Assembly (NCBI GenBank): GCA_024689365.1
Contig: JAILDQ010000048.1
Location: forward strand, 1-32,135
Direction of reading: 5' to 3'
Source: Treponema sp.
Lineage (GTDB): Bacteria > Spirochaetota > Spirochaetia > Treponematales > Treponemataceae
Length of the DNA stretch: 32,135 bases
Of the stretch, positions 1-9,319 are shown piece after piece; the first letter of the stretch is position 1, and each line of letters starts with the position of its first letter. Under the pieces are notes generated by a model. It had not been told where the DNA came from, searched no databases, and worked only from the letters and a program-made list of their open reading frames with translations. The translations under genes were made by a program, and so were the position numbers.

Positions 1-309
1 TTTCACGTTTTTTTCCCTGACCCCTGGCCAAAGAAAAAGCACCACAAACGCCGTCTTATGAGGCGGCCCAACACTGATTTGCTTGCAAAAAAACTTAGGG
101 ACGGCGGCTACATTTACATGTGCACCGATTGGGAAGAATACGCTGAGGAAGCCCTTGAGGAATTGAAGTCTACTGAAAGCCTCGAAAATAAATACGAATC
201 CTACGCTCCCCACCAGGAATGGCGGCCTGAGACTAAGTTTGAGCGAAAAGGCATTGAGGCCGGAAGGACCATTCGGGAATTGTTTTTTGTAAAAAAATCA
301 GAAGAGTGA
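1..309 (+). CDS. trmB: tRNA (guanine-N7-)-methyltransferase, C-terminal part (5' end outside window)
   Basis: Frame 1 is open from base 1: [28 protein letters not shown]..., which matches the TrmB [14 protein letters not shown] signature. The listed ORF at 58 is only an internal ATG. Confidence 0.9.
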   Translation, partial: FHVFFPDPWPKKKHHKRRLMRRPNTDLLAKKLRDGGYIYMCTDWEEYAEEALEELKSTESLENKYESYAPHQEWRPETKFERKGIEAGRTIRELFFVKKSEE

Positions 310-332
310 ACGAAGTCCGCTTGGGAGGATAA

Positions 333-2252
333 ATGGCCGATTTGTTTGAAAGCGCCCGCGTTGAAGAGCTGGCCGCCCTTATAAAAAAATACCAAGACTC
401 TTACTACAACGGCGAGGCCGAGATTGAGGACGCCGAATTTGACAAACTTTGGGACGAGTTAAAATCCCTTGACCCGCAAAATCCAATCCTAAAAAAAGTC
501 GGAGCCGATTCAGGAAACTTTGAAAAGGCTAGGCACGTCATGCCGATGGGAAGCCAAGAAAAAGCCGCCGACCCCGAGCAGTTTTTGGCTTGGGCTGCAA
601 AGCACTCTTATGACGAATACTTGGTTGAATACAAGCTTGACGGCGCCAGTTTGGAATTGCAGTATCAAAAGGGCCGCCTTGTGCGCGCGGTCACTAGAGG
701 CGACGGCTCAATCGGCGACGACATAACGGCAAACGCAAAAAAAATGAAGGGCGTTCAAAGCCTTTTAAAAAAGTCTCCCGATTTTACAGGAGGCGTTCGC
801 GGCGAAGTAATAATGACTCACAGCGTTCACAAAAAATATTTTTCCGACAAGGCGAATTGCCGAAACGCCGCGAATGGTTTGATGAAGAGAAAGGACGGGG
901 AAAAAAGCGAATTCCTTTCTTTGATAACTTACGACGCTTTGAGTACAGAAGGCGACAATCCCTTTTCTGACGAAGAGGAAAAAATCGCTTGGCTAAAAGA
1001 AAACGGCTTTGAATCAGTTCCTCTAAAAATATGCAAAAGCGCGCAAGAAGTCATTGACTATCGCTCGAGCGTTATGGAAATAAGGCCGGGCCTTGAATAC
1101 GACATTGACGGATTGGTCGTAAAAGAAAGGGCGATAAACCTTGACGACGCAAGCCGCGCCCGTCCCGACAGGCAGATTGCCTTTAAATTTTCGTTGGAAG
1201 AAGCTGTGAGCGTTGTTCGTGAAGTGGAGTGGAGCGAAAACGGCGCCACCTACACGCCTGTGGCCATCTTTGATCCCGTACAGCTTGCTGGAACCACAGT
1301 CCAGCGCGCGAGCCTTGCAAATCCAGACACTTTGCGAAAATTAGGCGTAAAAATCGGAAGCCACGTTGTCGTTGTAAAGCGCGGCGAAATCATTCCAAAG
1401 ATTCAAAGCGTCGTCGCTCATTCGGACGACGACAAAGTTTGCTCGCCGATTGCGTTTCCCAAAAAATGCTCGGTTTGCAATAGCGATTTGTTGGACACGC
1501 CAAGCCGCCTTTATTGTCCCAACAAAAATTGTCCAAAGCGCCTAAAGCACCAAATCTTTAAGTGGATTGAATGCGCGGACATCAGGGAATTTGGCGAGTC
1601 GATTGTCAACGCGCTTTTTAAAGACAAAAAGTTGCAGTCGATTAGCGACATTTATTCTTTGACCGAAGAGCTTTTGACGCCATATTTTTTGACGGAGGAA
1701 AGCATCGCCAAGGAAAAGAATTCCTTGGGCGCAAAAAATCTTGTCGCGTCTATAAAAGCGCATTCAAATATTTCTTTGGCGCAATTTATCGCAGGCTTTG
1801 ACATTGAGGGCATCGGCGAGCAAATGGTTGAAAAAGTGATTGAGGGCGGCTTTGATTCCTTGGATAAAATATTAAGCGCGGGCCCGGAAGATTTTGAAAA
1901 GCTTTATGGTTTTGCAAAAATCACCGCGGCGACTTTCGCGCAAGGCTTGGCTGAAAACGCTGTCGAAATGAAATCTCTTGCTTCCAGCGGCCATCTTTCA
2001 ATAAAAGAAAAAAAATCCGGCGCCTTGGCTGGAAAATCCTTTTGTTTTACCGGTGAATTGAAGACAATGAAGAGGGCTGACGCGGAAGCCTTGGTGAAGG
2101 AAAAAGGCGGAAGCGCAAAAAGTTCGGTCACCAAAGATTTGTCATACTTGGTTACCAACGATAAAAATAGCGGCTCCAGCAAAAACGCCAAAGCCGCAAA
2201 GTTTGGAATACCTATAATAAACGAAGAAGAGTTTTTAGAGCTCGTTAAATGA
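333..2252 (+). CDS. ligA: NAD-dependent DNA ligase LigA
   Basis: KLDGASLELQY adenylation motif, RGDGSIGDDIT, Cys4 zinc finger (CSVCNSDL...CPNKNCP), HhH region and C-terminal BRCT (GKSFCFTGELKTMKRADAEALVKEKGG). SD GGGAGGA upstream. Confidence 0.96.
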   Translation: MADLFESARVEELAALIKKYQDSYYNGEAEIEDAEFDKLWDELKSLDPQNPILKKVGADSGNFEKARHVMPMGSQEKAADPEQFLAWAAKHSYDEYLVEYKLDGASLELQYQKGRLVRAVTRGDGSIGDDITANAKKMKGVQSLLKKSPDFTGGVRGEVIMTHSVHKKYFSDKANCRNAANGLMKRKDGEKSEFLSLITYDALSTEGDNPFSDEEEKIAWLKENGFESVPLKICKSAQEVIDYRSSVMEIRPGLEYDIDGLVVKERAINLDDASRARPDRQIAFKFSLEEAVSVVREVEWSENGATYTPVAIFDPVQLAGTTVQRASLANPDTLRKLGVKIGSHVVVVKRGEIIPKIQSVVAHSDDDKVCSPIAFPKKCSVCNSDLLDTPSRLYCPNKNCPKRLKHQIFKWIECADIREFGESIVNALFKDKKLQSISDIYSLTEELLTPYFLTEESIAKEKNSLGAKNLVASIKAHSNISLAQFIAGFDIEGIGEQMVEKVIEGGFDSLDKILSAGPEDFEKLYGFAKITAATFAQGLAENAVEMKSLASSGHLSIKEKKSGALAGKSFCFTGELKTMKRADAEALVKEKGGSAKSSVTKDLSYLVTNDKNSGSSKNAKAAKFGIPIINEEEFLELVK

Positions 2253-3203
2253 CCAGTCTTCGTTCACAAAATAGTCTGGGTTTACGATAACGGAGTTCAA
2301 GCGAAGCTCCCAATGCAAGTGGGGGCCGGTGGAAAAGCCTGTTGACCCTGACAAGCCGATTACGTCGCCCTGCTGAACGATTTGGCCTTCCTTCACTTTA
2401 AGTGAGCTCAAATGATAGTACATGCTGTAAAAGCCCGGCATGTGCTCGATGATGATTGTCCAACCTGTTGCGATTCTGTTTTCCGCCAACATTACTTTTC
2501 CGCTTGCCGGACTGTAGATTTCCGTTCCTGTCGGAATGCCAAAGTCGATTCCGGCGTGAGTTGTTGTGCTTTCTTTTCCGCTTGGATATTTGTAAACGAT
2601 TCTTTCGGCAAAGGCGGTTGTTCTTCTTGTTGACTTTACTGGAAGAATGAAACGCTTTAGGCCGTAAACGTCGTTTGCGTCAATCGTGTTTATTATGTCG
2701 TTTAGTTTTTTTGACTGGGCAACTTTTTCAGGGCTTGTGTTTTTTGAAATGCTGTCCATCTTTTGATTTAAAGTGATTACGCCGCTTTCAAATTTTTTTT
2801 CTTTTACCGCCAACGGAAGGTCAAACTTTTTTTCGTTTCCGTCGCCGATTTCGTAAATTACAGTCAGCGTGTAGTCTCCGCTTTTTGCCCAGCTGGAAAG
2901 CGGAATGCCTGTCAAATAGTCAGTGGAGTTTTTCTTTCCCGTCAATGAATAAAATTCGCTGGAACTGATGGTTTTTTCCTCGATTTTCATCTCGGCCTTG
3001 GCCTTTGGATTGAAATTCTTTTTCTTTGTCTTTACGTTTTCAAAGCGCATTCTTAAAAAAACCGGGTCTCCTGGAAAAGCGCTGTCATTGTAGTCCAAAG
3101 AGATGCTGTACTGAGGGCCGTCAAAACGGGCGTTCTTGCAAAATGCGTTTGCCGCCAATGTTAGGGCAAGCGCGGCTGTAAAAATTTTTTTGATATTTTT
3201 CAT
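2235..3203 (-). CDS. Secreted M23-family metallopeptidase (LytM-like)
   Basis: Signal peptide MKNIKKIFTAALALTLAANAFC; THAGIDFGIPTGTEIYSPASGKV...GPHLHWELR zinc-peptidase motifs. Start trimmed from the ORF start at 3254 to the ATG at 3203, which has SD GGATGGAG. Confidence 0.9.
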   Translation of the reverse strand: MKNIKKIFTAALALTLAANAFCKNARFDGPQYSISLDYNDSAFPGDPVFLRMRFENVKTKKKNFNPKAKAEMKIEEKTISSSEFYSLTGKKNSTDYLTGIPLSSWAKSGDYTLTVIYEIGDGNEKKFDLPLAVKEKKFESGVITLNQKMDSISKNTSPEKVAQSKKLNDIINTIDANDVYGLKRFILPVKSTRRTTAFAERIVYKYPSGKESTTTHAGIDFGIPTGTEIYSPASGKVMLAENRIATGWTIIIEHMPGFYSMYYHLSSLKVKEGQIVQQGDVIGLSGSTGFSTGPHLHWELRLNSVIVNPDYFVNEDWSFNEL

Positions 3204-3350
3204 TTTAACTCCATCCTTTATTTTATCGGCAAAAAAAGCCTTGTCATTAGTCATGGCAAACTCATATAAGTAAAAAAAATTATTGAAAGGCTCGTTTTAG
3301 ACAAGATATAAGGCGTTGGCAATCGAATATCTATAGAATAATTTTTTCAT

Positions 3351-3378
3351 TTGCGCTATAATATTTTAAATTTATAAT
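3351..3378 (+). promoter_or_regulatory. Putative sigma-70 promoter for ileS (TTGCGC-N16-TATAAT)
   Basis: TTGCGC 3351-3356 and TATAAT 3373-3378. Another TATAAT lies at 3357-3362. Confidence 0.55.
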
Positions 3379-3397
3379 ATCATAAAGAGGTTTTATT

Positions 3398-6300
3398 TTG
3401 TATAAGCCGGTAGATCCCAAAGCGGACTTTCCTAAGCAGGAAGAAGAAGTATTACAGTATTGGAAAGACAACGACACTTTTAAGAAATCGATTTCGCAGA
3501 GAGAAGGCGCGGATGAATTTATTCTTTACGACGGACCGCCCTTTGCCACAGGCCTCCCGCACTTTGGCCACTTTATTCCTTCTACCATTAAAGACATTAT
3601 TCCTCGTTATCAAACAATGCGCGGAAAGCGCGTGGACCGCCGTTTTGGCTGGGACTGCCACGGACTTCCGGTTGAAAACTTAATCGAAAAAGAGCTTGGA
3701 ATCAACTCTAAGCATGAAATCGAGGCTTACGGCGTCGCAAACTTTAACGAAAAGTGCCGCGCCAGCGTTCTAAAATACACAAGCGAATGGCAAAAAACCA
3801 TCACAAGGCTTGGCCGCTGGGTTGACTTTGACCGCGACTACAAGACGATGAATCCTGACTACATGGAATCAATTTGGTGGGTGGCAAAATCTCTTTGGGA
3901 CAAGGGCTTGATTTACGAAGGAAAGTACATTCTTCCTTACTGTCCAAGATGTTCCACCGTTCTTTCTTCGCATGAATTGGCGCAAGGCTACAAAGAAGTT
4001 CAGGATCCGGCCATAACGATTCGCTTTAAAATCACAAGGGCTCCGGCGGCTTTTTCCGACCCGGACATGACAAACGGAAAGACATACTTTTTGGCGTGGA
4101 CAACAACTCCTTGGACCCTTCCTTCAAACGAAGGCTTGGCGATGGGACCGGACATTGAATACGTTAAGATTTTGGACAACGATTCGGGCGACTATTACAT
4201 TTTGGCCGAAAGCCGTCTTGCCGCCTACTACAAGGATCCCGCCGAATACAAGGTTATTTACAAAAGGCCCGGAAAAGATTTTGTCGGCGCGAAGTACGAG
4301 CCCCTTTTCCCGTATTTTGAAAAGCTTTCAACAAACGAAGACGGCTCTGACGGAGCCTTCCGCCTCTTTAACGCCGACTATGTTTCTACAGAAGACGGTA
4401 CCGGAATCGTTCACTTGGCGCCTTCCTTTGGCGAAGACGACAGCCAGGTTTTCAAAAAGGCCAACGAAGGAAAAGACGCCAAGGGCCAAATTCCTTTTAT
4501 GGAGCCGATTGACGCAGAATGCAAATTCACAAAAGAAGTTCCAGACTATCAAGGCCGCTTTGTAAAGGAATGCGACAAAGACATTATGGACCGCCTCAAA
4601 AAAGAGGGCAAGCTTGTAAAGCGCGATCAAATCAAGCACCAATATCCCCACTGTTGGCGATGCGGCTCTCCTTTGATTTACCGCGGAATTGGAAGCTGGT
4701 TTGTAAAAGTGGCCGGCGAAAACCAAAAGCTTTTAAAGGCCAACAGCCAAATCAAATGGCAGCCGGGCCACATAAAAGAAGGACGTTTTGGAAAATGGCT
4801 TGAAGGCGCCCGCGACTGGGCTGTGAGCCGCAACCGTTATTGGGGAAACCCGATTCCGATTTGGAAGTGTCCGGATTGCGGAAAAACTATATGCGTCGGA
4901 AGCCGCCAAGAATTAAAGGAATTGTGCGGAATTTATCCTGACGACTTGCACAAGCAATTTGTCGACAAGATTGAAATTCCTTGCTCTTGCGGCGGAAAGA
5001 TGAAGCGCATTCCTGAAGTCTTTGACTGCTGGTTTGAGTCGGGCAGCATGCCTTACGCTCAGCTTCACTATCCTTTTGAAAACAAGGAATTCTTTGAACA
5101 GCATTTCCCCGCTGAATTCATCAGCGAAGGCCTTGACCAAACTCGCGGTTGGTTCTATACCTTGACCGTTTTGGCCGCCGAGTTGTTCGACAAGCCGGCC
5201 TTTAAGAACTGCATTGTAAACGGCTTGATTTTGGCCAATGACGGCCGAAAAATGTCCAAGTCTCTTAAAAATTACACCGACCCTGTTGAAGTAATCAACT
5301 TGTTCGGCGCCGACGCCTTGCGTTTGTTCTTGATGCATTCTGCGGTCGTAAAGGCCGACGACTTGCGTTATTCTGACGACGGCGTTAAGGAAATCCTTAA
5401 GTCAATTTTGATTCCTCTTTGGAACAGCTATTCATTCTTCGTTACATACGCAAACATCGACAAGATTCAGCCCAACGGAAAATTGTTCGAGAAAAGCTTG
5501 CCGCAGAATCCGCTTGACCGCTGGATTTTGAGCGTGACCCAGTCTTTGGTAAAGAACGTAAGCGCGGCTCTTGACGACTACGATTTGAGCGGAGCGATTG
5601 ACCCGATCATCGCCTTCATCGACCAATTGAACAACTGGTACATCAGAAGAAGCCGCCGCCGCTTCTGGAAGAGCGAGAACGATTCCGACAAGGCCGAGGC
5701 TTACGAAGCCTTGTACTTGGCCCTTAAGACGTTTGCCCAAGTCAGCGCGCCCTTTATTCCTTTCATTACCGAACAAATGTGGCAGAACTTAAAGGTTGAC
5801 GGCGACGCGGAAAGCGTTCACTTGAGCGACTATCCAACATACAACGAAGCCTGGCATGACGAGGCGCTTGAGTTCAAGATGGCCACTGTTCAAAAGGCAG
5901 TGTCGATGGGCCACAGCCTCAGAAACCAATTCAACATCAAGAACCGTCAGCCCTTGGCCGCAGTCGCCTTGGTTACCCGAAACGACGAGGAAAAGAAAGT
6001 CCTTGCCGAAATGGAAGACGCGATTCGCGAGGAATTGAACGTAAAGAAAGTTGTTTTCCACGACCGCGAAGACGAGTTGGTTGAATACAAGGCCAAGGCA
6101 AACTTTAAGGTCTTGGGAAAAGAACTTGGACCTTTGATGAAGGTTGCCGCGACAAAAATCGCCGTTCTTGGACAAAACGAGATTCAGTCTATTTTGGACG
6201 GCTCAAAGCTTTCTCTTGACGTTGACGGAAAGAGCGTCGATTTGACAGAAGAAAAAATCCTCGTAGAGAGAATCGAAAAAGAGGGCCTTAAGGTTGTAAA

Positions 6301-6601
6301 CGACGGAACTCTTACGGTTGGACTTGAAACAAACATCACCGACGAGCTTAAGAAAGAGGGCTACGCGCGCGATTTGGTTCGCGGAATCCAAAATCTCAGA
6401 AAGGAAAGCGGACTTAGCGTTACCGACAGAATCAATCTTAAGGTCTTTGGCGACGACGAGCTCAAGGACGCTTGGTCAATGTTCTCTGATTTTGTTACCG
6501 GCGAAACTTTGGCTCAAAGCGCGGAATGGACAAAAATTGACGGCGCGACAATTGTTGACGCTGACGATAAAAAATGGAGCGTTAAAATTGAAAAAAATTA
6601 A
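3398..6601 (+). CDS. ileS: Isoleucyl-tRNA synthetase, eukaryote-like (type 2)
   Basis: HFGHFIP (HIGH-like) and KMSKS motifs; GWDCHGLPVENLIEKELGI; CPRCSTVLSSHELAQG; FDCWFESGSMPYAQ. TTG start with AGAGG upstream. Confidence 0.96.
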   Translation: MYKPVDPKADFPKQEEEVLQYWKDNDTFKKSISQREGADEFILYDGPPFATGLPHFGHFIPSTIKDIIPRYQTMRGKRVDRRFGWDCHGLPVENLIEKELGINSKHEIEAYGVANFNEKCRASVLKYTSEWQKTITRLGRWVDFDRDYKTMNPDYMESIWWVAKSLWDKGLIYEGKYILPYCPRCSTVLSSHELAQGYKEVQDPAITIRFKITRAPAAFSDPDMTNGKTYFLAWTTTPWTLPSNEGLAMGPDIEYVKILDNDSGDYYILAESRLAAYYKDPAEYKVIYKRPGKDFVGAKYEPLFPYFEKLSTNEDGSDGAFRLFNADYVSTEDGTGIVHLAPSFGEDDSQVFKKANEGKDAKGQIPFMEPIDAECKFTKEVPDYQGRFVKECDKDIMDRLKKEGKLVKRDQIKHQYPHCWRCGSPLIYRGIGSWFVKVAGENQKLLKANSQIKWQPGHIKEGRFGKWLEGARDWAVSRNRYWGNPIPIWKCPDCGKTICVGSRQELKELCGIYPDDLHKQFVDKIEIPCSCGGKMKRIPEVFDCWFESGSMPYAQLHYPFENKEFFEQHFPAEFISEGLDQTRGWFYTLTVLAAELFDKPAFKNCIVNGLILANDGRKMSKSLKNYTDPVEVINLFGADALRLFLMHSAVVKADDLRYSDDGVKEILKSILIPLWNSYSFFVTYANIDKIQPNGKLFEKSLPQNPLDRWILSVTQSLVKNVSAALDDYDLSGAIDPIIAFIDQLNNWYIRRSRRRFWKSENDSDKAEAYEALYLALKTFAQVSAPFIPFITEQMWQNLKVDGDAESVHLSDYPTYNEAWHDEALEFKMATVQKAVSMGHSLRNQFNIKNRQPLAAVALVTRNDEEKKVLAEMEDAIREELNVKKVVFHDREDELVEYKAKANFKVLGKELGPLMKVAATKIAVLGQNEIQSILDGSKLSLDVDGKSVDLTEEKILVERIEKEGLKVVNDGTLTVGLETNITDELKKEGYARDLVRGIQNLRKESGLSVTDRINLKVFGDDELKDAWSMFSDFVTGETLAQSAEWTKIDGATIVDADDKKWSVKIEKN

Positions 6602-7514
6602 TGAATTGATTTTTGCCGCCGCGCTGTCATTGGCGCTTTTTGCCTTGGCTTCTTGCGCCACAGTCGCCGGCTCGAAAGTAAAGGTAAACGCCTTTGACAC
6701 GCTTGACTCGGACGCGCTCGTTTATTTGAGCGTGCCTGTAGGAATTCACAGCGAGTTGACAAACAGCTTGCTCAAAGCCATGATTGGAAATGACGTTTCC
6801 GACAAATACATAAAGAACGTTACGGACAGCATTTCGCGCGTTTACATTGGAATCGGAAGCTCGGACGACAGAAACCGCCTTCAAGTGGCTTGCGACGGAA
6901 GCGTTTCGACCGCCTCTAAATTGGCATTGGCGACAAGCGATTATTTTAGCAAGAAGATTCAAAACGTAAACACGGCTGGAATCTATCCTGTTTACACGGA
7001 AAAACAATCTGGCATCCAGCTTTGCGCGCCTGGAAGCGATTTGATTTTGATTTCCCACGATGTGACTCCCTTGTTGACAAAATACGACAGGGAAGCGAAC
7101 TCTCAAATTGTTTCAAATATTATTGAAGGCTCTCCCGAAAACAAAAACGCGCTTGATTGGAAAGAAAGCGAAACCTACAAGTTTGTAGGCGATTCCAGCA
7201 CTAACAACGTTCGACTTTTTATGAACAAGCCGCTTTCTTTCATCACGAATCTTTTGGGAACGGCTCTTTCTTCTTCGATTTTTCAGCTTAACTACATTGA
7301 AGGCGAGTTTGCGAAATTGCCTTCGGGAAAATATTCGGTTGACTTGAACATGGAATTCAACAAGGACAATTTGATTCCAAAGGCGGTGGCTTTTCTAAAG
7401 GTCGCTCTATTGATGACGGATTCAAAGGTGACTGCCAGCGACAACCGCCATCTTTCTGTGACGGGCATACAAGTTTCGCTTTCTCAAATGCAAAAAATGC
7501 TTGGAATAAACTAA
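6588..7514 (+). CDS. Putative lipoprotein of unknown function
   Basis: TTG start at 6588 with GGAG at 6576-6579 gives MKKINELIFAAALSLALFALASC; lipobox LASC. Overlaps the ileS 3' end by 14 nt. The longer ORF call from 6318 lies inside ileS and is unlikely. Confidence 0.8.
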   Translation: MKKINELIFAAALSLALFALASCATVAGSKVKVNAFDTLDSDALVYLSVPVGIHSELTNSLLKAMIGNDVSDKYIKNVTDSISRVYIGIGSSDDRNRLQVACDGSVSTASKLALATSDYFSKKIQNVNTAGIYPVYTEKQSGIQLCAPGSDLILISHDVTPLLTKYDREANSQIVSNIIEGSPENKNALDWKESETYKFVGDSSTNNVRLFMNKPLSFITNLLGTALSSSIFQLNYIEGEFAKLPSGKYSVDLNMEFNKDNLIPKAVAFLKVALLMTDSKVTASDNRHLSVTGIQVSLSQMQKMLGIN

Positions 7515-7523
7515 GGGGGAATT

Positions 7524-8564
7524 ATGGACGGCGACAAAATCATTCTTAAGGCGGAAGACCTTGACGGCTATTTGACAGAAACGGACCAGGCGGATTTGAG
7601 GAATCTCGCCGCCATGTATGAGGAGACGATGAAAAGTTTTTCTCCTCTTGACCAGGAAAAAACAATCGCTCATTTTGACAAAATGGGCCACGTTATGCAA
7701 GACATCCTCAAAAAGCATCCTTCAATAAAAGTCTTTTCATTTGAGACGGAAGAGGGAAGCCACGCTGAGGCAAGCCACGTCATTTCAAAGCTCCGCAATA
7801 TAAAGACAGGAAACCACGAGTTTGTTTACTATACCCAGCGCGCTTACGAAATGCTTTTTAGATTGGCTTACACAGGCCCGCATTCAGACAAGAAAAATTA
7901 CATTGTAACGCCGACGCCTGTAAACAATCCCGTCCAGAACTTTGCGGTTCACAAGATTCCCGACATCGATTCTGAAATTTCAAATTCTGTTATGTGCGTA
8001 ATGCTTAGAGGCGCCTTGCTTCCCAGCATCATCATGTCAAAGGAAATCGAAGAGTATTCTTCAAACGGATACGTAACGCCGTTCGCGCTTTTTAAGATTA
8101 ACCGCGACGACACCAAGCAAGAAAACAACATGCAGTACATTCTTGACTTGAAAAAATCTTTCTTCAATCTTGAACAGCTTGACGGAAAGGACTTGATTTT
8201 CGCAGACCCGATGAACGCCACAGGCGGCTCTCTTGTAACTGTCGTGAAGTACTTGCAAAGCCAAGGCGTAAAGCCCCGCTCAATCAAGTTCTTCAACATC
8301 ATCTCGGCTCTTAAAGGCTCTTTGAGAATCAGCCGCGCCTTGGACAACTGCATTTGCTACACCTTGTGGATGGACCCAGCCTTGAACAAAAGCGCCTACA
8401 TCATGCCTGGCCTTGGCGACGCTGGAGACCGCTTGAACGGCTGCGACAAAAAGGAAAATCCCCGCAACATCATTCGTCTTATCGCAAACTACGGATCTAC
8501 AATCAACGGTTTGTACAACTCGCAGCTTGCCGAAATCGAATCAATGGTTTTGGATAAAAATTGA
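7524..8564 (+). CDS. Uracil phosphoribosyltransferase-like protein with N-terminal extension
   Basis: PRPP-loop-like [11 protein letters not shown] and uracil-binding-like [15 protein letters not shown] motifs; SD GGGGGA. Confidence 0.85.
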   Translation: MDGDKIILKAEDLDGYLTETDQADLRNLAAMYEETMKSFSPLDQEKTIAHFDKMGHVMQDILKKHPSIKVFSFETEEGSHAEASHVISKLRNIKTGNHEFVYYTQRAYEMLFRLAYTGPHSDKKNYIVTPTPVNNPVQNFAVHKIPDIDSEISNSVMCVMLRGALLPSIIMSKEIEEYSSNGYVTPFALFKINRDDTKQENNMQYILDLKKSFFNLEQLDGKDLIFADPMNATGGSLVTVVKYLQSQGVKPRSIKFFNIISALKGSLRISRALDNCICYTLWMDPALNKSAYIMPGLGDAGDRLNGCDKKENPRNIIRLIANYGSTINGLYNSQLAEIESMVLDKN

Positions 8565-9265
8565 TGTTAAAGCGCGCCGCCTTAATTGTTTTTGCAATCG
8601 CGTCATTGGCTTCATGCCAAAGCTCAAAGTTTTTTATGCCTGGGCAAAAGCAAGTTGTAATCGAAAACATTTTTGTTGAGTATTACAATATTGCGGAAGA
8701 GTACGCAAAAATTCCTAATTACTCAAAGGCGGCTGAATATTATGTAAAGGCCGCGTCAAACAAAGAAATCTCCAAGGGGGCATATTTCAAGGCCGCCCGT
8801 TCATACGCCTTGGCAAGAGACTGGGAAAAAGCCCTTGAAATTTATCTGGCCCTTCAAAAACGCGACAAGGAAAACTTGAGCATAAAAGAAAGCCTTGCTT
8901 ACATTTACGCGATGAACAATGATTTTGAACGGTCTGAGCGCTTGTATGTGGAGTTGCTTACACAAAATCCGGACGTGCCGAGCATTCTCGTAAATTACAC
9001 AATTGTTCTTTTGACTTTGGAAAAATATGAAGACGCGCAAAAACAATTGGAAATCATTAAGGAAAAATTCCCTGACGAAGAGAAAATCGCCTCTATAGAG
9101 GAAAAGGTAAACGAGGCCTTGAATCCTCCGACCGACGAAAGCGAAGGGCAAATTCCGCCGGAATTGCAACAGCCTGAATTGGAACAACCTGACTTGGAGG
9201 CTTCTGAAAAAAGCGCGCCTAAAGATAAAGAAGAAAGTAAAAAAACTGAGTCTTCGAAAAATTGA
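8564..9265 (+). CDS. TPR-containing lipoprotein
   Basis: Signal peptide and lipobox [18 protein letters not shown]; repeated TPR-like helices (YSKAAEYYVKAASNKE, WEKALEIYLALQKRD). TGATG coupling with the upstream gene. Confidence 0.85.
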   Translation: MLKRAALIVFAIASLASCQSSKFFMPGQKQVVIENIFVEYYNIAEEYAKIPNYSKAAEYYVKAASNKEISKGAYFKAARSYALARDWEKALEIYLALQKRDKENLSIKESLAYIYAMNNDFERSERLYVELLTQNPDVPSILVNYTIVLLTLEKYEDAQKQLEIIKEKFPDEEKIASIEEKVNEALNPPTDESEGQIPPELQQPELEQPDLEASEKSAPKDKEESKKTESSKN

Positions 9266-9281
9266 AATAAAAAGGAATAAT

Positions 9282-9319
9282 AAAAAAGCCTTTCGCTTTG
9301 CGGCGAAAGGCTTTTTTTT
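9282..9319. terminator. Bidirectional Rho-independent terminator
   Basis: GCCTTTCGC (9288-9296), loop TTTGCG, GCGAAAGGC (9303-9311), flanked by A6 (9282-9287) and T8 (9312-9319), between convergent genes. Confidence 0.93.

Noticed and set aside
3255-3397. Possible riboswitch or T-box leader upstream of ileS
   Set aside because: No T-box consensus or strong hairpin. The best promoter leaves only a very short leader.
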